Source: CAZABG01 sp964483465
Lineage (GTDB): Bacteria > Chlamydiota > Chlamydiia > Chlamydiales > Parachlamydiaceae
Reading direction: 5' to 3'
DNA length: 27,041 nt
Assembly (NCBI GenBank): GCA_964483465.1
Contig: CAZABG010000029.1
Coordinates: 1-27,041 of the forward strand
A model generated the notes under the pieces. That model searched no databases. It was given only the letters and a program-made list of their open reading frames with translations, and was not told the DNA's origin. Positions 13,519 to 22,165 of this stretch are shown piece after piece (within the stretch, counting starts at the first letter, position 1; the number at the start of each line of letters is the position of its first letter). The position numbers and the translations under genes are program-made.

Positions 13519-14579
13519 TAAACGTCCCTAAGGTAGCGCCCCTCTTTTTTGAGGGCTTTAACATACTCCACAGGGTCATGATGCGATTCTTTACCGATGA
13601 GGGTGTGAATCGCGGCATCGACATCGCGCGCCATGCGCTTAGCGTCGCCGCAAACATAAATAATGGCGCCTTCATTTAACCAACGCATCACTTGCGCCCC
13701 TTTTTCAAGAAGGCGATGCTGCACATAGATCTTATTGGCCTGGTCGCGTGAAAAAGCAGTGTCGAGGATTAACGCGCCTTCATTTACAAACTTCTCAAAC
13801 TCGTCTTGATAGAAAAACTCATTTGCTTTTGTCCACTCGCCAAAAAAGAGCCAATTTTTAGAATTAGGGTTAAGCGCGCGCTCTTGGATAAAACCGCGGA
13901 AAGGAGCAACTCCTGTGCCGGGGCCAATCATGATAATAGGGATGGAGGGATCTTTTGGAAGGGTAAACCCTTTGTGCGGGTGCATGTAGACAGGTACAGC
14001 AGGCGTATTTAAAGGAGCTAGACTACAAAGGTAATGGGTGCAGACGCCGACCCGCTCTTCGCCTTGCGTATGATACTTTAGATGCGACACTGTTAAATGC
14101 ACTTCATCGGGATAGAGTTTTGAAGAGGAAGCAATCGAATACAATCGAGGAAGAAGCGGCATCAAACGATCGGCAAAAGTTTGAAGGTCATAGGGATTGC
14201 CATACTTGTTAATCAGGTCCCACACCTCATACTCTTCCTGCATTTTTTTGGGGTCTTCCGTATCGCCTGCGACCTCTGTTAAAAACTTGCGGCTAAAGCC
14301 GGTTATACTGCCTTTAGAAGTGATAAACTCTTTAAACGGAAGCGTTCTACCGGAACGTTTATCAATAACTTCTTCTTCTCCTGTAACCTTTAAAGCGTTC
14401 AAGGTTTTTTCGATAAGTTCAGGCGGATTTAAAGGATAAACACCGATGCAATCACCTACTTCATAAGTCATTCCCGAACCCTTTAAACTCAGCACAAGAT
14501 GTTCAGTGTCTTTAGTTTGAGACAGTTTTCTTCTCTCAATGAGAGTGCTTAAAAAAGGATTATCTCTAGAGTATTGCAT
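13515..14579 (-). CDS. cysJ: CysJ-like NADPH-dependent FAD reductase lacking the FMN domain
   Basis: A 354-residue diflavin-reductase-type FAD/NADPH module. FAD-binding RLYSIASS (residues 145-152) and GVCTHYL (178-184), NADPH-binding GPGTGVAPFRGF (219-230), AFSRDQANKIYVQH (275-288, the Ser-Arg usual for NADPH preference), YVCGDAKRMA (308-317) and the C-terminal YLRDVY with a terminal aromatic residue are all visible. The flavodoxin domain of sulfite reductase alpha (about 200 residues) is absent and the N terminus is short, so a separate flavodoxin or another acceptor must receive the electrons. No cysI is nearby. C. trachomatis has a gene annotated cysJ next to ispF, which agrees with this position. 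True sulfite reduction is doubtful. TATACT lies only six bases before the ATG. Confidence 0.85.
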   Translation of the reverse strand: MQYSRDNPFLSTLIERRKLSQTKDTEHLVLSLKGSGMTYEVGDCIGVYPLNPPELIEKTLNALKVTGEEEVIDKRSGRTLPFKEFITSKGSITGFSRKFLTEVAGDTEDPKKMQEEYEVWDLINKYGNPYDLQTFADRLMPLLPRLYSIASSSKLYPDEVHLTVSHLKYHTQGEERVGVCTHYLCSLAPLNTPAVPVYMHPHKGFTLPKDPSIPIIMIGPGTGVAPFRGFIQERALNPNSKNWLFFGEWTKANEFFYQDEFEKFVNEGALILDTAFSRDQANKIYVQHRLLEKGAQVMRWLNEGAIIYVCGDAKRMARDVDAAIHTLIGKESHHDPVEYVKALKKEGRYLRDVY

Positions 14580-14692
14580 GCAATTAGTATAGCGCGAAAG
14601 GCAATTCCTTGGGGAGAAGAATGAGGAGAAGATATGTTTTAAAATTAATTAAACAATAGATTACACTCACTCTTTTGCCATCCAAGGATTTT

Positions 14693-15721
14693 ATGCGAGA
14701 GTCAATATTTCATGCTTCCTTAAGGACATTCTTTGTTGCGTTGTTTTGGGTAATAGGCATTACTGCCGGCATTATTTTGATAATGCTTCTTTTCAGCCTT
14801 GCTGAAACGACTGAATCCACACCTTCTGCGACTTTTACAGAAGAAATTGTTCCCAATGCCGACGGCGAGAGAAAAATATTATCAAAAAGCGCGCCTGTTA
14901 TTCTCAAAGTTAATATCGAGGGAACTATTGGCGAGCTTAGCTTGACCCAGTCGAAGATCGAGAACATGCTTGTCGAATCAAGAGAAGGCAATTTGAAAAA
15001 TGATCGCGTGAAAGCCATCTTACTTTCTATTAATACGCCAGGCGGAACGGTAAGCGATGCTGACGGAATTTATAGAGCGCTTTTAAACTACAAAAAACTC
15101 TACAATGTGCCCGTATACGCCTATGTGGACGGAATGTGCGCATCAGGCGGCATGTATGTCGCTTCAGCTGCAGATAAAATTTACTCTACAGATGTAAGCC
15201 TTATTGGTTCAGTCGGCGTTATCGCTCCTTCCTATTTTAATTTAACGGATTTAATGACCAAAGTAGGAGTACAGGCGCTCACCATCAGCGCAGGTAAAGG
15301 GAAAGACGAATTAAACCCTCTACGCCCTTGGAAAGAAGGCGAAGATAAGCAAGTCAAAGAATTAATTGACTATTACTATTCATATTTCGTCGATATCGTA
15401 ACGAAAGCACGCCCTAAACTATCTAGAGAAAAGCTCATTAAAGATTATGGCGCGGCTATTTACCCGGCTCAAAAGGCAGCAGAACTTGGCTATATTGATC
15501 ATGCCGGAAGTTCCTATTCCCAGGCTTTAAGAGCATTGCTTGCAGCGATAGGCATAGACGACAACTACTATCAGGTGGTCGAATTAACAGACGAAACCTG
15601 GTTTAAAACATTATTTCAAAGCAAAGCCAACATTTTGAGCGGTGAAATCAAACATACGATCGGTTATAATGAATTTAGTCCCAAGTTAATGAACCAGTAC
15701 CTTTACCTATATAAACCTTGA
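14693..15721 (+). CDS. sppA: Signal peptide peptidase SppA / SohB-type protease
   Basis: Membrane-anchored S49 serine protease that degrades released signal peptides. I start at the ATG at 14693, which has AAGGA six bases upstream; the frame also allows a TTG at 14675, but that has no ribosome site. The 342-residue product has an N-terminal membrane helix at about 12-36 (TFFVALFWVIGITAGIILIM), INTPGGTVSDADGIY, the nucleophile Ser151 in MCASGGMYVASAAD, and a candidate general-base lysine (202 or 204) in ISAGKGKDELNP. Length fits the short SppA form, not the duplicated 67-kDa form. It is the first gene of sppA-polA-coaE-rho, the same order as in C. trachomatis. Its TGA overlaps the polA start. 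Confidence 0.92.
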   Translation: MRESIFHASLRTFFVALFWVIGITAGIILIMLLFSLAETTESTPSATFTEEIVPNADGERKILSKSAPVILKVNIEGTIGELSLTQSKIENMLVESREGNLKNDRVKAILLSINTPGGTVSDADGIYRALLNYKKLYNVPVYAYVDGMCASGGMYVASAADKIYSTDVSLIGSVGVIAPSYFNLTDLMTKVGVQALTISAGKGKDELNPLRPWKEGEDKQVKELIDYYYSYFVDIVTKARPKLSREKLIKDYGAAIYPAQKAAELGYIDHAGSSYSQALRALLAAIGIDDNYYQVVELTDETWFKTLFQSKANILSGEIKHTIGYNEFSPKLMNQYLYLYKP

Positions 15722-18360
15722 AAAAACTATTTGTTTTAGACGCCTCGGGCTACCTCTATCGCTCCTATTTCGCCATACGGAATATGACCAACTCAAAAGG
15801 GCAATCAACCAACGCCCTTTTTGGTTTTATCCGTTCGATCTTAAAACTTAAAAACGATTTTGAGATCGAGAACTGGGTTGCGGTATTCGATGGCCCACAT
15901 AATGCTAAAAGCCGCGAAGCCCTTTATGCGGATTACAAGGCGCATAGAGCTTCTATGCCTCCTGATCTCAGCTACCAAATAGATTGGGGCAGACTTTGGT
16001 GCGACCTCTACGGAATCCCCTCTTTAAGTATCCCTGAAGTCGAAGCCGATGACACGATGGGAACTATTGCAAAATGGGGCAAAGACCACGACTATGAAAT
16101 TTACCTCGTCACAAGTGATAAAGACATGTGCCAGCTCGTTAACGGCCATGTGAAAATCATTAATATTTTCAAAGAAAACCTCCTCATTGATGCGGCCGAA
16201 GTAGAAAAGATTTATGGGATAAGACCCGATCAGTTTATTGACTATCTAGCCATCATGGGCGATGCCTCTGACAATGTTCCGGGTATTGCGGGATTTGGAC
16301 CCAAGACCGCGTCCGACCTCTTAAAACAGTTTGGCTCGCTCAATGAAATCCTTTCAAATCCTGATAAATTAAGCGGCAAAAAGAAGGAAGTCATTCTCAA
16401 AGAAAGAGAAAATGCCCTTATCAGTCAAAAGCTTGTGACAATTAATGTGAATGTCAAAATTCCGCACGAACCTGAATTTTATCATGCGAAACCTATTAAC
16501 TTTGAAGAGCTCAAAAACTTCTATCATGAGATGAATTTCACCTCCCTTCTTAAAGAGGTGGAAAAACCTAAAAAAGAAGAGACGATCTGCAGCTACCATC
16601 TTGTAAACGATGAAGCCTCTTTTGAGAAACTTTTGGCTGAAATTAAGAAAAACTCAATTATTTGCCTGGATACCGAAACGACATCGGAAAACCCTTTTGA
16701 AGCTGAGCTAGTAGGCTTTAGCTTTGCTTTTAGAGAGGGCGAATCTTTTTATGTTCCTGTTAACGGGGCTTTGGCAAATGTAGTTGAAAGGCTAAAACCC
16801 CTTTTAGAAGACCCTTCAAAGGGCTATTTTGGACATAACATCAAATACGACCTCCACGTTTTAATGAATCATGGAATTGAAGTCGCAAATGTTGCGTTCG
16901 ACACGATGCTTGCTTCCTACATCCTCAATGCGCATGAAAGACGTCACAACCTTGACATACTCGCTTTAAATCTTTTTGATAAGACGAAGATTCCAATCGA
17001 CAGTTTGATCGGTAAAGGCAAAGCGCAAATTTCGATGCGCGAAGTTCCTCTCGATAAAATTGCCGAATACGCGTGCGAAGACGCCGATTACACTTTCCGT
17101 CTCAAAGCAAGGTTTGAAAAGGAACTAAAAGAAAGGCATTTGGAAGAGCTCTTTTATAACGTTGAGCTTCCTCTTATTAAAGTTCTTCTTAGAATGGAAA
17201 GAAGAGGGATGTGGCTTAACCGCCCTTACCTTGAAGATCTTGGCCATACCGTTCAAAATGACATCGATACGATAACAAAAGAGATTTACACACTCGCCGG
17301 AGAGACCTTTAATCTCAACTCCCCGAAACAACTAAGCCAAATTCTTTTTGAGAAAATGGGCATTAAGCCTCCGCGCAAAACCAAAAGCGGACATTCCACC
17401 GATGCCGATGTTTTGGAAGAACTTCAGCAAAATCATCCGATTGCCGAACGCCTTTTGACCTACCGAAGTCTAGAAAAGCTTAGAAGCACCTATATTGAAA
17501 AATTGATTACACAGATATCTCCAAAAGATGGCCGCATCCACTGCACGTTCAACCAGATGGTCGCAGCGACAGGACGTTTATCGAGCCAGGATCCAAATCT
17601 TCAAAATATTCCTGTTAGAACTCCCCTCGGACGTAAGATCAGGGAAGCTTTTAGGCCTGATAAAGAAGGCTATAGCTACCTTGCGGCAGACTATTCTCAG
17701 ATCGAACTTAGGCTGCTTGCCCATTTAAGCGAAGATCAGACCCTTATGGAGGCATTCCTTCATAACGAAGATATTCATACCCATACAGCGGCTCAGATTT
17801 ACGGAATTCCTATTAAGGAAGTCTCTCCTGAAATGCGTCAAAGTGCAAAAGCGGTCAATTTCGGCATTATTTACGGGCAGGGCGATTTTGGCCTTTCCCA
17901 GGTTTTAGGCATTTCTAGAGCGGAGGCCGGCAATATTATACAAAAATATTTTCAAAGGTATCCAAGAGTCTTAGAGTTCATGAATGAACAAAAGGTCCTT
18001 GCCCATAAGCATGGACGCGCAAGGACTATTACCGGCAGAGAAAGGCTTATCCCCGAGATCGATAGTAAAAATATGCAAATTCGCCATGCGGCAGAAAGGC
18101 TTGCGATCAATACTCCCCTTCAAGGCGCTCAGGCTGATCTCATTAAAATGGCGATGATTAAGATCGATCAGGCAATAATCGATAAAAAATTGAAAGGCTT
18201 TATGGCGCTTCAAATACACGATGAGTTATTATTTGAAGTTCCTGATGAAGAAATCCCCGAATTTCAAAAACTGGTCCCTTATTACATGCAAAATATATTT
18301 CAATTAAAAGTTCCCTTGGTGGTTGATATCCACATTGGAAAAAATTGGAAGGAGTGTTAA
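15718..18360 (+). CDS. polA: DNA polymerase I
   Basis: Repair and Okazaki-fragment-processing polymerase, 880 residues. Three domains: 5' nuclease (1-285; acidic cluster EVEADD 107-112, TSDKDM 132-137, MGDASDNVPG 180-189), 3'-5' exonuclease (310-470; LDTETT with D318/E320, GHNIKYD with D378, YACEDADY with D455), and polymerase (480-880; motif A DYSQIELR with D658, motif B RQSAKAVNFGIIYG with K711 and F715, motif C QIHDELLFE with D835). All exonuclease ligands are kept, so proofreading is predicted to be active. The start is a TTG at 15718 overlapping the sppA TGA as TTGA; no Shine-Dalgarno is seen, and termination-reinitiation coupling is likely. The N terminus KKLFVLDASGYLYRS supports this start. 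Confidence 0.96.
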   Translation: MKKLFVLDASGYLYRSYFAIRNMTNSKGQSTNALFGFIRSILKLKNDFEIENWVAVFDGPHNAKSREALYADYKAHRASMPPDLSYQIDWGRLWCDLYGIPSLSIPEVEADDTMGTIAKWGKDHDYEIYLVTSDKDMCQLVNGHVKIINIFKENLLIDAAEVEKIYGIRPDQFIDYLAIMGDASDNVPGIAGFGPKTASDLLKQFGSLNEILSNPDKLSGKKKEVILKERENALISQKLVTINVNVKIPHEPEFYHAKPINFEELKNFYHEMNFTSLLKEVEKPKKEETICSYHLVNDEASFEKLLAEIKKNSIICLDTETTSENPFEAELVGFSFAFREGESFYVPVNGALANVVERLKPLLEDPSKGYFGHNIKYDLHVLMNHGIEVANVAFDTMLASYILNAHERRHNLDILALNLFDKTKIPIDSLIGKGKAQISMREVPLDKIAEYACEDADYTFRLKARFEKELKERHLEELFYNVELPLIKVLLRMERRGMWLNRPYLEDLGHTVQNDIDTITKEIYTLAGETFNLNSPKQLSQILFEKMGIKPPRKTKSGHSTDADVLEELQQNHPIAERLLTYRSLEKLRSTYIEKLITQISPKDGRIHCTFNQMVAATGRLSSQDPNLQNIPVRTPLGRKIREAFRPDKEGYSYLAADYSQIELRLLAHLSEDQTLMEAFLHNEDIHTHTAAQIYGIPIKEVSPEMRQSAKAVNFGIIYGQGDFGLSQVLGISRAEAGNIIQKYFQRYPRVLEFMNEQKVLAHKHGRARTITGRERLIPEIDSKNMQIRHAAERLAINTPLQGAQADLIKMAMIKIDQAIIDKKLKGFMALQIHDELLFEVPDEEIPEFQKLVPYYMQNIFQLKVPLVVDIHIGKNWKEC

Positions 18361-18362
18361 AT

Positions 18363-18941
18363 TTGAGTCGTAAACGTATAGCAGTGACGGGTGGCCTTGC
18401 CTGCGGCAAAACCACTGTATGTCAAATTTTTCGTGATTTAGGCGCACACGTTGTTAACGCCGATGAGATCGTACACCAATTGCTTACTCCCCAGACAGAA
18501 GTTGGCAAGCAAGTAATTGCACTTTTTGGAGAGAAAGTTTCGACAGGATCGAAGATCGATCGAAATAAGATCGCTTTAAGGGTTTTCCGCGAACCGGAAA
18601 TGCTCAAAAAGCTAGAGGCCATCGTTCATCCGGCGGTACGCCAAAAAATTGAAGAAGAAAAGGAAAAAGCGGAAAGGCTGGATAAGCTTTTTATCGTAGA
18701 AGTCCCTCTTCTTTACGAAGCCAAAATGGACGGCGATTTTGACGAAGTTATCGTTGTGGCCTGCGACCCGGCAAATGCTCAAAAACGATTTGAACGTTCA
18801 GCTTACGAATTTAAGCTGAGATCGGACCAGCAAATGAAATTGGAAGACAAAATTTCTAAGGCCCATCATGTTATCCGAAATGATGGATCCCTTATTCAAT
18901 TAAAATCGGAAGTACAAAAACTATATAATCAACTAATATGA
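18363..18941 (+). CDS. coaE: Dephospho-CoA kinase
   Basis: Last step of coenzyme A synthesis, phosphorylating the 3' hydroxyl of dephospho-CoA. The P-loop TGGLACGKTT lies at the N terminus, followed by VNADEIVHQLL with the conserved Asp, then IVHPAVR and VEVPLLYEA, all family signatures. I start at TTG 18363, eight bases after AGGAG (18350-18354), giving 192 residues; the frame extends to a TTG at 18345 and contains a GTG at 18354, but both lie inside or before that ribosome site. The gene begins just after the polA stop (18358-18360), and its stop overlaps the rho ATG as ATGA. Confidence 0.93.
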   Translation: MSRKRIAVTGGLACGKTTVCQIFRDLGAHVVNADEIVHQLLTPQTEVGKQVIALFGEKVSTGSKIDRNKIALRVFREPEMLKKLEAIVHPAVRQKIEEEKEKAERLDKLFIVEVPLLYEAKMDGDFDEVIVVACDPANAQKRFERSAYEFKLRSDQQMKLEDKISKAHHVIRNDGSLIQLKSEVQKLYNQLI

Positions 18942-20335
18942 GGACATCCCCTCCCATGAATCCGGAAGACACCCTTTCTGATACTTCTTCATCAGAAGAT
19001 CTCCCAAAACGTAACGGCTCGAACTCGAACGGCGACGAAAGCGGGGAAAATGGCGATGTCCCTATGCAACTCGGCGGTGAAATAATCAAAATCGCTGAAA
19101 TCCAGCGGATGAATATTGACGAGCTGAATCAATTCGGCCGCCGCATTGGACTTAAGCATTTAGGCTCTCTCACCCGCTCTCAGATGGTGTTTGAGATCGT
19201 TAAAGCCCTCGCCGAAAACCCGAGCGAAATACTATATGGCGAAGGAGTTCTTGAAGTCCTGCCAGATGGATTTGGCTTTTTAAGATCGCCGAATTATAAC
19301 TATCTCCCTTCTCCTGAAGACATCTATATTTCACCTGCTCAAATCAGACGATTTGATTTGAAAAAAGGGGATACGATTTCAGGCGCTATCCGCCCGCCAA
19401 AAGATAAGGAAAAATATTTTGCCTTATTGAAAGTGGATGTCATTAATGGTACAACACCGGAAAAAGCAAGAGAAAGAATCCTTTTCGAAAACCTGACTCC
19501 CCTCTATCCAAATGAGCGGATTGTCATGGAGACAACCGGCGATCGTTTAGCTACCCGCGTTTTGGATTTAGCGGCGCCTATCGGTAAAGGACAACGGGGC
19601 TTAATTGTAGCGCCTCCTAGAACCGGTAAAACGATCCTTCTTCAAAACATTGCCAACTCAATCGCAATTAACAATCCTGAAATTACACTGATTGTTCTCT
19701 TAATTGACGAGCGTCCTGAAGAAGTTACAGACATGCAGCGTATGGTAAAAGGCGAGGTTGTCGCTTCTACCTTTGACGAGCCGCCTGAGCGTCACGTTCA
19801 AATCGCTGAAATGGTTATTGAGAAATCGCGACGCTTGGTTGAACATGGCCACGATGTCGTTATCCTTCTTGACTCGATCACAAGACTTGCCCGCGCTTAT
19901 AACACGATCCAACCGCATTCAGGTAAAATCTTAACGGGTGGTATCGACGCAAACGCCCTCCACAAACCAAAACGTTTCTTTGGTGCAGCACGTAACATCG
20001 AACAAGGCGGATCGCTTACTATTATCGCGACCGCGCTTATCGACACCGGCTCCCGTATGGACGAAGTTATCTTTGAAGAGTTCAAAGGTACAGGTAACAT
20101 GGAGCTTGTCCTAGATCGTCGTCTTGCTGATCGCAGAACCTACCCTGCTATCGATCTTATTAAATCGGGTACACGTAAAGAAGAGCTTCTCTTCCACAAA
20201 GACGAGCTTGATAAGGTTTACACGATCCGCGGCCATCTTGCAGACTTATCGCCTCTTGACGCGATGAACCTACTCCTTGGACGCCTTAAGAAGACAAAAA
20301 ACAACGTTGAATTCTTACTCTCTATTAAAGACTAG
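18938..20335 (+). CDS. rho: Transcription termination factor Rho
   Basis: Hexameric RNA-dependent ATPase that terminates transcription. The 465-residue protein has a Ser/Asn/Gly-rich acidic N-terminal extension (residues about 7-45), a Rho N domain (IAEIQRMNIDELNQFGRRIG), an RNA-binding cold-shock-like domain (GVLEVLPDGFGFLRSP), the Walker A loop APPRTGKT, LLIDERPEEVTDMQR, ILLDSITRLARAYNT and the C-terminal GTRKEELL. The Walker loop has Arg-Thr where E. coli Rho has Lys-Ala. The ATG at 18938 overlaps the coaE stop but lacks its own Shine-Dalgarno; ATG 18956, 12 bases after GAGG, is an alternative. A perfect hairpin follows the stop. Confidence 0.96.
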   Translation: MRTSPPMNPEDTLSDTSSSEDLPKRNGSNSNGDESGENGDVPMQLGGEIIKIAEIQRMNIDELNQFGRRIGLKHLGSLTRSQMVFEIVKALAENPSEILYGEGVLEVLPDGFGFLRSPNYNYLPSPEDIYISPAQIRRFDLKKGDTISGAIRPPKDKEKYFALLKVDVINGTTPEKARERILFENLTPLYPNERIVMETTGDRLATRVLDLAAPIGKGQRGLIVAPPRTGKTILLQNIANSIAINNPEITLIVLLIDERPEEVTDMQRMVKGEVVASTFDEPPERHVQIAEMVIEKSRRLVEHGHDVVILLDSITRLARAYNTIQPHSGKILTGGIDANALHKPKRFFGAARNIEQGGSLTIIATALIDTGSRMDEVIFEEFKGTGNMELVLDRRLADRRTYPAIDLIKSGTRKEELLFHKDELDKVYTIRGHLADLSPLDAMNLLLGRLKKTKNNVEFLLSIKD

Positions 20336-20342
20336 TCTTAAA

Positions 20343-20364
20343 GGGAAGGCCTTTTGGCCTTCCC
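20343..20364 (+). terminator. Hairpin after rho
   Basis: GGGAAGGCC, TTTT loop, GGCCTTCCC: a perfect 9-base-pair GC-rich stem with a stable four-base loop, seven bases after the rho stop. The sequence after it (GCTAATTAAC) lacks a T tract, so it may be a processing or stability element, or an intrinsic terminator with a poor tail. Confidence 0.65.
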
Positions 20365-20464
20365 GCTAATTAACTTAAACTAAATCGCTAACAATTAAAT
20401 CAAATTAATTACACTTGTATTAATTTCTCTTTAATGAAATTTTAATTTCAACGGGAGACATTAT

Positions 20465-22060
20465 ATGTTCGCAATACAATTACCTAAAACGCCCGTATCA
20501 CCCTCCTCTCAAGAGAAGCGTTTTCATTCCTTGCCTTCGCGTATTAAAGGACACGAGGATAAAGTATTACACTCTTTTATCCCGAAAAGCCAAACCACCA
20601 CCGCGGGCGCCTCGCCATCAAGGATATTTTCCAAAGTTAGAGTATCGCCGATTGTTGGGATCGTGGATCTTGCCAAAGATTCGCCGATTTTTGACGAAAG
20701 AAATCCTTTAATCCCCTCTTTAAAAAGACACGTTTTTACGGTTAATGACGAAAACGAGATAAGAAAGCTCGCTCTCTTCTTTGCTCATTATTTGAAAACT
20801 TGTCACATGTCGGAAATTCTTAAATATATAAATGACATTCAGAGCATCAATGAAAAATGTCACTCGAAGATGGAGCACGTTCCTTTCGAAGCAAGGCTTA
20901 AAATTAGATTTAAAGAGTTTTACGCAAAAGAGATTATTCGCTTATTTAAAAACTCTCTCGACCGAAACCTGGTCATTTATGATAAATATTGCCTTGCCTA
21001 TCAGTGGTTTACCGATTTTCAATTCATCGCTCACGCGCTTATAGAAAACTCTCAAGATATCGCGCCCGAAAACTACCCAATGGTCGCAAAATTTTTAATC
21101 AAACTCGCCATCTATTCAGACTTGAAAGATGATGAATTTAGAAAATATTTTGATCCCGTAATAAAAATTCTCGTAGCAAAGGCGGATGCGCCAAAAGAAA
21201 CTCATCTTATAGATGCGATTGTTCAACTGCATCCCTTAAAAGATATCCGCAATAGAAACACTTCGGAAATTACCCTCAAGCTCCTTGAACTTGAAACAAA
21301 CCCGCTCAATTTAAAGCATGAAATGATAAAGGCAACCCCTCTTCAACCAATTCCTGCGAATACTAAATCAAATCAAATTCTCAACTGGAGCCAAATTCTT
21401 CACAACGTGCGTAAAAAAGGAAATAACCCAGAAATTGCATTAATGATCGCAGAAGACCTAAAAATTATATCCGCAAGCTATATTAAAGAGGTCTCTCTCT
21501 CAAACTTTTGCCACTTGCGCCGAGGGCATAATTGGATTTCAAAACTTCAAAAATATTGGAATGCCGTAAGCGATTTTGCAAAAAAGTCGATAGAAGCCTC
21601 TAAAAAGAAAGAGAAAGACACGCCAAAAAGATCGGTAACGGAATTTATCATCGAAATCGCCCACTATAGTTTTGAAATTCATGACTTTCAGACCGCATCA
21701 GCATTAACTTTAGGAATTGATGGATGTAAAAAACTGCCAAAAATTTCAAAAGAATCAAAATCAAAGCTCGAAAATCTCCTGCAAAAATTCAATCTTGCGT
21801 TTAACAATGAAACTTTAAGAAACGAAATCAAAGCGCTCGAGAAAAGAAACCTCATTTACGTGCCTTACCTTCCGCTTATCAGCAAGGAACTCGAGATGAT
21901 TCATCATGGCAATCCCGATGTAATCGATGAGAAAATAAATGAGGAAAAGCTAAAACTACTGAATCGATTGTTCGAGCGCTTCCTTAACATTCAATCCCAT
22001 ATTGTTGAAAAGAAAGTTGCTCGTACAGATATTTTATTTGAACTAAGAGATCCTGAATAA
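20465..22060 (+). CDS. RasGEF (CDC25)-like domain protein, candidate secreted effector
   Basis: A 531-residue protein. Residues about 323-512 read end to end like the eukaryotic RasGEF catalytic domain, which opens small GTPases for nucleotide exchange: the first block IALMIAEDLKIISASYIKEV (A-x-x-L-T-x-x-E region), YWNAVSDFAKKSI (the FN-x-x-S-x-W-V region), SVTEFIIEIAHYSFEIHDFQ (the F-I-x-I-A and NF block), KISKESKSKLENLLQKF, NETLRNEI, VPYLPLISKELEMIHHGNPD (the P-x-x-P-x-L and E-G-N-P block), then INEEKLKLLNRLF ending in NIQ. Residues 1-80 are Ser/Pro/Lys-rich and probably disordered, as in many type III effectors; 95-300 is helical and unrecognised, perhaps a RasGEF-N-like support. No signal peptide or membrane helix. 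GGGAG precedes the ATG by seven bases. It sits alone between rho and the convergent obgE. Confidence 0.8.
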   Translation: MFAIQLPKTPVSPSSQEKRFHSLPSRIKGHEDKVLHSFIPKSQTTTAGASPSRIFSKVRVSPIVGIVDLAKDSPIFDERNPLIPSLKRHVFTVNDENEIRKLALFFAHYLKTCHMSEILKYINDIQSINEKCHSKMEHVPFEARLKIRFKEFYAKEIIRLFKNSLDRNLVIYDKYCLAYQWFTDFQFIAHALIENSQDIAPENYPMVAKFLIKLAIYSDLKDDEFRKYFDPVIKILVAKADAPKETHLIDAIVQLHPLKDIRNRNTSEITLKLLELETNPLNLKHEMIKATPLQPIPANTKSNQILNWSQILHNVRKKGNNPEIALMIAEDLKIISASYIKEVSLSNFCHLRRGHNWISKLQKYWNAVSDFAKKSIEASKKKEKDTPKRSVTEFIIEIAHYSFEIHDFQTASALTLGIDGCKKLPKISKESKSKLENLLQKFNLAFNNETLRNEIKALEKRNLIYVPYLPLISKELEMIHHGNPDVIDEKINEEKLKLLNRLFERFLNIQSHIVEKKVARTDILFELRDPE

Positions 22061-22065
22061 GAGCC

Positions 22066-22083
22066 AGCGAGCGTTTACTCGCT
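22066..22083 (+). terminator. Small hairpin after the RasGEF-like gene
   Basis: AGCGAG (22066-22071), loop CGTTTA, CTCGCT (22078-22083), six bases after the stop codon. Short stem and no T tract, so only a weak terminator candidate. The rest of the 105-base gap to the convergent obgE shows nothing else I recognise. Confidence 0.35.
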
Positions 22084-22165
22084 TGATAGAAAGCATTAAA
22101 ATTGTAAGCGAAGCAAGAACCACGACGATTTACAGGCTAAGCACTTCTTGTTTTTATAAATATTG

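Noticed and set aside
14675..14692. TTG start for sppA at 14675
   Set aside because: No ribosome site precedes it, while ATG 14693 has AAGGA at the right distance and is followed by a normal membrane anchor.
18345..18362. TTG 18345 or GTG 18354 as the coaE start
   Set aside because: Both lie before or within the AGGAG that serves TTG 18363, and the family N terminus needs only a few residues before the P-loop.
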